A DNA stretch of 64,000 bases, taken from positions 124,001 to 188,000 of the forward strand of contig LLEY01000015.1 of the NCBI GenBank assembly GCA_001414485.1. Reading direction: 5' to 3'. The notes below the pieces were generated by a model. It did no database searches. It had not been told where the DNA came from and saw only the letters and a program-made list of their open reading frames with translations. The translations under genes were made by a program, and so were the position numbers. Numbering within the stretch: the first letter of the stretch is position 1; every line of letters starts with the position of its first letter. Positions 57,489 through 64,000 of the stretch are shown here, one piece after another. The DNA is from Calycina herbarum (lineage: Eukaryota; Ascomycota; Leotiomycetes; Helotiales; Pezizellaceae).

Positions 57489-59797
57489 TTGTATGAAGGA
57501 GGGGTACCACAGAGACAGGTTTGTAGCACGAAGTTCCAAAGGTGAGGACTCGCAAGCCAGGCGAGTTTCAAATGATTACCAAAAAAGAGTCTGACGACGC
57601 GAAGAACTTATTGTGCCCTGGAAAGGGAGTGGGGTGTCGCAAAAAAGAGCAAGAACTTGAATTGTAATGTACAGGAAGAGTAAATATCAAGGTAGTAAAG
57701 TCAAGAAAGAGGGGGGCCATTGTTCCACTTTATGCTACCAGTGGGGCATGCAGGCTCTACGAGCTCCTCTTTTTAATTGGTAGCAGTAGTTGATACATTC
57801 AGTGAATAGAGGCTGTTGAAAAAGAAGAAAGAAAGAAAGAACCGAAGCTCGGAACCTTGAAGCCGAGAAGACCATGTGAAGCTGCCAACAGCACAGTTTT
57901 TCAAGGAAGAGTGAATATGCCAACAACGACATGGTAAATATGCAGGAAGAAGCAAGTGCAGTGAGTACTCCATGGGCTATGATAGGGTAGAACTGGAAAA
58001 TAGGGGGGAATGACTTGTACGCTTGGAAAATTTGCTTTTCAGAAAATCATTTGATAGTGAGATGTGACGGGGATAGCAGAAGCATATCAGGTCGGCACCA
58101 CATAGAAAATTCAAAGACATGGCAACGTTCCATGGAACTGAACATGCGATAGGGCGCTGGCTGAAATTCTAGGCTGTTCATGGCACGCCTGAGGATCATT
58201 TTTTGATAGCGAGGTGTAGATTTGGTAATAACGGCAATTGGAAGAACAGGTGAATGATTCGCAGTGGTTCAACGAATGAGCCGCACAAAATGAAATGAAG
58301 TTACTGGGTAGAAATCGCTTGTATGGGTGTAATAGAAACCATTTTTCCAGTGGCTTGTGACGTGGAGATGAATGCCGATTCGGGCCGTTCCTTGACTTGT
58401 CGAGTTGTGTGTTGAGGTTGGTCGAGAAGAGAGACGAGACATCGCCCTGTGATTTTGTCAGCGCCGCGCTAACGTTTCACGAGCAGCTGGAGCGACCAAT
58501 GAAAAGTCCGCTGCCACTTATGCAAATCACCAGCCACATATTTGTGCAAGGTTCCGATGCACAACTCATCAAACGACTTTATCCATTTGAAGAAGTTCGT
58601 CATCTTTAAAACAACGAAGTCTTCATCCTCGGCAAGCTATTTTACTGAATACTTCATTCCTGGACACATCGTTACCCGGCTTCAATATGATCGCTCTAGT
58701 TACTAAATGCCAACGCTCCGGGTTCTGACGTGTGACTCTTGGTTCTAGACCACGATACCAACTTCCATTCAACCGTCGACCAAGGTCGAAAAGGGGGATT
58801 GCCGTCAGGGAATATCAAAATATACAAGCCTCGATGCAGAAACTCTGATAGTACCGTTACAGTATCGTGTCGAAAACAGATTACAAGCGCGTAACAACAA
58901 AACTCACGTGAAATTCCCCCTTTCTTGAAATTCGCAAACCAATTCCGATCTCCTCGACACCAATCAATCATATGTGGAAGATCTCTGCATACGCAGCCAG
59001 AGCGGCAATGATGATACACTGCGGTACAGCCTTGGACGCGTGGCTATAAAAGTCTTATCGTGACAAATTCAAAGGAGATCAAATTCTCGGAGATAAAGAA
59101 AAGCACTACGCGAGGGACGAGAGCTACCCTTGAATATTTTGTTCCTGTATTCCGGAAGACAATTCGACTCCACACGACGTCTCGATTTCCCATTTGCTTT
59201 GTCAATATACAGATGAATGATGTTTCATCAATGCCGATCAAATATCAATACAAATTTCTAAGGTTATACCAATTCATCGTACTTTCCCAGTAGCCTTGAT
59301 CACAATACTTAGGTCGATCTTTTGAAAGGATAGAATTACGGAATATGAATTGAGAAAGACTGGAAGGTTTCTTTGAGCAGGTCGTCCGTGAGATAAAATG
59401 AATCTAGCCCCCAGTTTGAATCAGCATAAGATAAAAATTTCTCTTCGGGTGACACAAAGAAGCTTTTGCCTTATTAATGTAAGAATCCAAGCCATTATTC
59501 CTCGTACACCTACATAACATTTGAAAAAAGCTATTATTCCAGAAGGTCTAGGACAATCAAGTCACTTCAACTGAGTAGCATAGAATAATCAGAAACGATT
59601 AACATTCATTTCTTGATGTCTTCTTGTAAGTCTGGTCATACAATTACGTTGTTCCAAAAGTTTAGTATAATATCATTCCTCTACGGCCGTAAATCGCATT
59701 TATCTGCATTACCTAATACCACCAAAATCCCCGGACTCCAACGCAAAATTTTTCCAATACATTCTTTAGCCAAACTAGGTATATCAAAACCACCATC
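57489..59797. other. intergenic region, promoter of endo-1,6-glucanase
   Basis: 2.3 kb upstream of the glucanase and downstream of the DUF6594 gene. Small ORFs (for example 58397-58609) lack domains. Nothing else is recognised. Confidence 0.5.
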
Positions 59798-60554
59798 TCA
59801 TACAATTTGGGCCCCAGCTTGAGGAGTAATACTCGTCCCGACAAACACAACAAGCACAGCTGAATAGGCCGCAACAGTCGCCAAAACATCCTTCCCAGCC
59901 ATACCTTTCGCGAAGAAGGCCAGCACAAGAACAAACAACGCCGTAGCAATGCAGGTCGTTATAACGGCTGTATTGCGATCATAATGCAGTACCATGATGA
60001 GCATTGGCCCTGTCAACATAATCCCCCCAAAGCTTCCAAGTAGCAGTCTCTCTAGGGTGGCGTGTCTTTTTTCGCGAAGCAGTCGACCTTCTTTGTCGAG
60101 TTCTCGCAGCTTACATTCGGGTTGGAAAGAGCTTTCCACGAATGGTGCTATATCTTGATATGGGGCTAAACCTTGTGGTTGGAAGTTCTTCGGCAGTCCA
60201 GGGAATAATCTTGGTTTTCTGAACGGATCGTACTGAAGTAGTTCCTGATTCAAAGTCTCGTAGTCTCTAATTGCTTGAGCTGGATTCTGTTAATGTGCAA
60301 GTTACTCTGTGGCTGTTGAGAAACTAACCATAAAGATGCAAAGTTTCGTTGAGGATATCAGTGTGATTTGGTTGTTGACCATGACCATCTCCAGCAAGTT
60401 CAAGGATTTGGTGTTGGAGTTGGAGTACTTTTGTCTTCTGTAAATCGGTGAAGCTTAGCACGATGTCTTCCGAATGAGTGATATTTTCTCCTCGAAGGAT
60501 TCTTAGAGTGCTTGCTATTGCAAGTACACCCGTAGCAACGGAAAAAGGATCCAT
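59798..60554 (-). CDS. DUF6594 membrane protein
   Basis: Exons 60554-60329 and 60279-59798, 235 aa; an ATG at 60623 would add 23 residues. The intron 60280-60328 uses the acceptor in AATCCAG; the nearer ACAG breaks the frame. The C-terminal half carries the DUF6594 pattern: RHATLERLLLGSFGGIMLTG, then three membrane spans (GGIMLTGPMLIMVL, TTCIATALFVLVLAFFA and DVLATVAAYSAVLVVFVGTS). The N-terminus MDPFSVATGVLAIASTL resembles that of fungal NACHT/ankyrin-type proteins rather than the usual DUF6594 start. A helical segment (KTKVLQLQHQILELAG) follows. Function unknown. Confidence 0.75.
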
Positions 60555-61230
60555 ATCGGTGTTGTAGTACGTTATTCTTGTTTTGAAATCTCTGTTCTGA
60601 CTGACTGAGGGCGGAGAGAGCATATAGCCTAAAGTGATAACGATAACGCCCGCATGTGGTGCTATGCCATCACAATCCTCGTTAGTGTTTGCTCTGGGGC
60701 TTCCAGTTGATAATGAAAGGGGTTGATGATCAGTGTAAAGTTAGAACTGAGATACTTTAATAACCAATCGTGGAACTGTCACATTAAAGACGTTCACTAA
60801 ATTATGATACGCGAGATAGTTTAGCATAATTGAATTACGTGAACGAAGTTTAGAAACTAAAGAGTTTGTAAAGTATCAAGTTTAAAAACATTATTTGAGA
60901 AGGGTTGGAGCAATTATATTTCTTGATTAAGTATACCAGAACCAATGAGTAAAAATCCAACGAAGCAACCCGAAGTTGAGTTGGCAGCTGTAAATACTGA
61001 CAGGCTGAATACACCTGGTCAAATTGAACACGTTGAACAGTAGTGGTGAAACGTAAAACAAAACAGTAGTTCACAAAATTAAATTTAGTACACGGCGAAA
61101 TAAAAAATCTTGGTTGAGAGCATTGAAACCAACGAGTAGTTGAAGAATTTATTTAACCCAAGGTATCATTCTTCCTATCAACTCCCCCTTTCTACATCCT
61201 TCTCCCTTACAACCCCCAATCCTCCACCCC
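60555..61230. other. intergenic region
   Basis: About 680 bp of AT-rich sequence upstream of the DUF6594 gene and downstream of MFS transporter 2. No gene recognised. Confidence 0.45.
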
Positions 61231-63280
61231 TCAAACTTTCTCCCCACTAACATGTTCAACCACCCCCATATTCCCATCCTTATGCAAATCATCCGGCAAA
61301 GTACCCAACGCCCTCTCCCCAAACAGCAAATCAATATCCTCAAGACTCATTTGTTTCGTCTCCTTGAAGAAGAAGAAAATAACCGGGAAGGTAATCACGA
61401 TATTGAAAGCGACAAATATGAAATAGAACTTCCATCCAATTTCTCCCAATCCGATGGGTGAGACTTGCGCCCATATTGTGGCGACGAGCCAGTTGCCGAT
61501 TCCGGTTGCAAAGGCATTTCCGCGGGCGCGGATTTGCATTGGCATTACTCTGGAGTGGGTGTTAGTGAGGGGAAGTGATCGTGGGGAAGAGAAAGGGGCG
61601 AGAGGGGGACTTACTCAGACATGTAAACCCATGATATGGGGCCAAACGAGAAGGAAAAAATCGCAGTGACGAGGAACAAGAAGAACACTCCAGCTATCGA
61701 GAGACTGTGGCGTTTTCCGTCGATGTTTTGACTGTTTATTACCCCTTCGCATAGTAAGGCAATTGTGATTCCGACTGTGCCGACGAGGAGTGGCTTTCGT
61801 CGACCGACGCGATCGAGGAGGAAAAAGATGAAGAATAGATCTTTCCAGGTTAGTGGCTTCTTACGCGTATATTGTGGAGAGATATCTTACTTGCTATGGG
61901 ACCGACGCAATTGTAGATGCCAGAGATCAAGAGAGCTTTTCCGTGTTCGAATCCTAAAGCTTTGTACATGATATTTTGGTAGTAACCGATGACATCTGAA
62001 ACATGGTTAGGAAGATAGAAGAGAAGATTGGAGGCCACAAAACATACTTATTCCACTCATTTGAGTGAACACTTGGACAGCAACACCATGCATCAATCTC
62101 GTCCTCCATTGAGGAACAGTAAACATGACTTTCCAGCCTGGGACAGTTATCGCTTTCTCGGCCGCAATCGTTTGTTTGATTTCCAAGAATTCGGCAGCGA
62201 TCCATTCATCTGTATCATTCGTCAACGTCAATGATATGAACTCCAAGTTTTCATCAAGAAAGCGTACCATTAGTCCCATCTGCATGTAGCTTCCTCAACA
62301 CTCGCATTGCTTCTTCTTCGCGATCAGTCGCCATGAGATGCCGGGGGCTTTCGGGGAAGAAAATCATTCCTATACACAGAATCTAAGTTTGTTAGTGGAA
62401 ACTTCGCTTCTGGGGTGGGAGTTTTGCTTGCGTACTATACATGGTGCTGCTTGGAATGCAAGTGGAAATCTCCATTGAACTGAATTTGAGTCATCGGCCT
62501 TGCTACTACCGTACCCAACCCAAGTGGATCTAAAGACTCTAATTAGCAACGAGGAAATATGGAAAGAAGTGAAAGTAACTCTTACACGATGAATCCAACG
62601 CCAATCATTTGTTGAGCCATACCGACAATCAAACCTCGGATCTATGGACGAGGGGAGTTAGCCTTAGAAATCCACCCTCCCTATTCTCTTTCCTCAAGCG
62701 CAATTTCTGGCGTACCTTTGGGTGTGCGCATTCGCTCTGGTAGACTGGAACTGCCATACTTAGCAGGCCGACCGCCCAACCAGCGAAGATTCTGCCAATA
62801 AGAATCATAGCCAAACTAACGGCGGAAGCCTGGAGAATGGCACCGACAAGACAAATAAGAGCTCCGATTTGAATAGTCATTCTCCTTCCAAACCGATCCA
62901 TTGTGAGTCCTCCCATGAGTGAACCAAAGACTGCACCGCCATTGAAGGTAGAGTTGATTGCCCCAATTATCGACGAAGTTGAGGTTGTATTGAAGTATTT
63001 TAGGAAGTTTGGAGACGCAATAACATCACTGAAAACGAAGTTAGGTTCACGAGATTCAAAAAAAGACATCGGGGCCTAAGTTCGAAATCTCAAACGAGCA
63101 CAACCAGAATCGCAGTTTGCAGAATAAGGATGTACTCACGTCATAACACCCGCATCGTAACCAAACAGAAAGGATCTGTAGAAAACAGTCCATTAGCATT
63201 GCAAACTAAAAACTTTCGTACGGGCATTCCTACCCTGTTGCTGCAAAAATAGCCAGCGAGACATTAAATATTTTCCCCAT
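61231..63280 (-). CDS. MFS sugar porter 2 (hexose transporter type)
   Basis: Ten exons: 63280-63234, 63175-63140, 63028-62716, 62641-62586, 62529-62436, 62382-62268, 62209-62048, 61995-61891, 61840-61615 and 61549-61231 (490 aa, frame closes). N-terminus MGKIFNVSLAIFAATGSFLF, then GYDAGVMTDVIASPNFL. Sugar porter motifs: GGLTMDRFGRRMTI, PVYQSECAHPKIRG, FFPESPRHLM, DRVGRRKPLLVG, GPISWVYMSEVMPMQIRARG and FKETKQMSLEDID. Twelve spans expected at the plasma membrane. Exon 2 is only 36 nt. It has many more introns than MFS porter 1, and none is introner-like, so the two porters are not recent duplicates. Confidence 0.92.
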
Positions 63281-64000
63281 GATGGAAGACGGTGTAGACA
63301 AGCCAAAATCGTGGGTAGGACAACCTCTCCCTCGAGTTCACTATATATTCTCCCCAAGAGACATACGACCGAGAACCACTGAATTGTTTTCACGAACTTC
63401 ACCGCAGCAGTGAGTCTCGGCCCCTGCCGACTCAACCCCGGATCTTCTCCATACCCCGCCATAGCTCCGGATAAAAGCAATGAGCAAGGGGGGATGGTTG
63501 GGTGGATTCTGTTGCTCGACCTCGAGAGTGTCGGAAAAATTAAACCGGAGCACATTGGAAAAGGATGCATGAGAGGAGCGCTTGTAGAACGGCAGAAATG
63601 GCAAGGGGAGGTAGCTTGGAGTGACGAATCAAAAGAGAGCAACCCATGCCATGAAATCCAACTCCACTCCACAACTCGACGGCGGGTAACAAACGTGACG
63701 ATCGAGGAGTTCCAATGACCTCGTGTTGTACAAAAACAGCAGAGAATTTCAATAATGTTCCTTTTCATACACGAGGAGCATCATAACCGGGCCGAGTTCC
63801 ATCGGAGAATTTCTATGCTGAGGAAGGGTTTAGAGCCAGAAAGGATCTCGCAAATCAGAGCAGAGAACACGCCGTTGTTCACAGAAGAATGAGACGATTA
63901 GACAGCAGAAAGCAGAAAGCAGAAAGCGTGTGTAGAAACCGATGTGCGCAAAGGCAAACCATCGTGGATCCAATTCCAACGTTGCTGGCAAGGTTCTTGA
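63281..64000. other. upstream region of MFS transporter 2, window end
   Basis: 720 bp. Overlapping ORFs on both strands (63193-63768 minus, 63410-63718 plus) have no domain and are not supported. A short AGCAGAAAGC tandem lies near 63905. Confidence 0.4.

Noticed and set aside
61231..63280. The two sugar porters as a recent tandem duplication
   Set aside because: Exon-intron structures and many motif residues differ strongly and two unrelated genes lie between them.
63193..63768. 191-codon minus-strand ORF upstream of MFS porter 2
   Set aside because: It overlaps exons 1-2 of the porter in another frame; the porter frame is supported by family motifs.

Overview
This is a nuclear window from a filamentous ascomycete. 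The evidence is many short spliceosomal introns (about 47-140 nt, GT...CTAAC/CTAAT...AG), single-copy housekeeping genes of Pezizomycotina type, and secreted cell-wall proteins. Several proteins (the F-box-like protein, the DUF6594 protein, the serine-rich membrane protein) look like families common in Leotiomycetes such as the Sclerotiniaceae. That placement is from recognition only and was not tested. I find 21 protein-coding genes and no convincing tRNA, rRNA or CRISPR.

Layout. 0-9 kb: a coiled-coil hypothetical, an F-box-like gene carrying introner-like introns, a PhiA-like secreted protein, and a TIR-flanked element. 9-22 kb: VPS45 and ALE1-type MBOAT acyltransferase share a divergent promoter, followed by a long Ser-rich membrane protein and the CAAX protease RCE1. 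22-29 kb: a gene-poor stretch with decayed repeats, an exo-beta-1,3-glucanase (GH5) and a second PhiA-like gene. 31-46 kb is a dense housekeeping block: SEC61 alpha, MOD5, ORC2 and CUT12 (divergent), CDC34, and a UBA/UIM protein. 47-64 kb: a Pth11/rhodopsin-type membrane protein, an MDR oxidoreductase, two sugar-type MFS transporters, an endo-beta-1,6-glucanase (GH5) and a DUF6594 protein.

Functional themes are secretory traffic (SEC61, VPS45), lipid and prenyl processing (ALE1, RCE1), cell cycle and ubiquitin (ORC2, CUT12, CDC34, UBA/UIM), and wall remodelling or sugar uptake (two GH5 enzymes, two PhiA-like proteins, two MFS porters). There is no operon and no secondary-metabolite cluster.

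The main discovery is a family of mutually homologous introns (introner-like elements). Two copies lie in the F-box-like gene and one in the sugar transporter gene about 49 kb away. All three share the same ends, with TGCAAC just inside the 5' splice site and complementary GTTGCA just inside the 3' splice site. Other notable signals are two related ~200-bp MITEs in opposite orientation, and a PhiA-like gene pair whose promoters are also recognisably duplicated.
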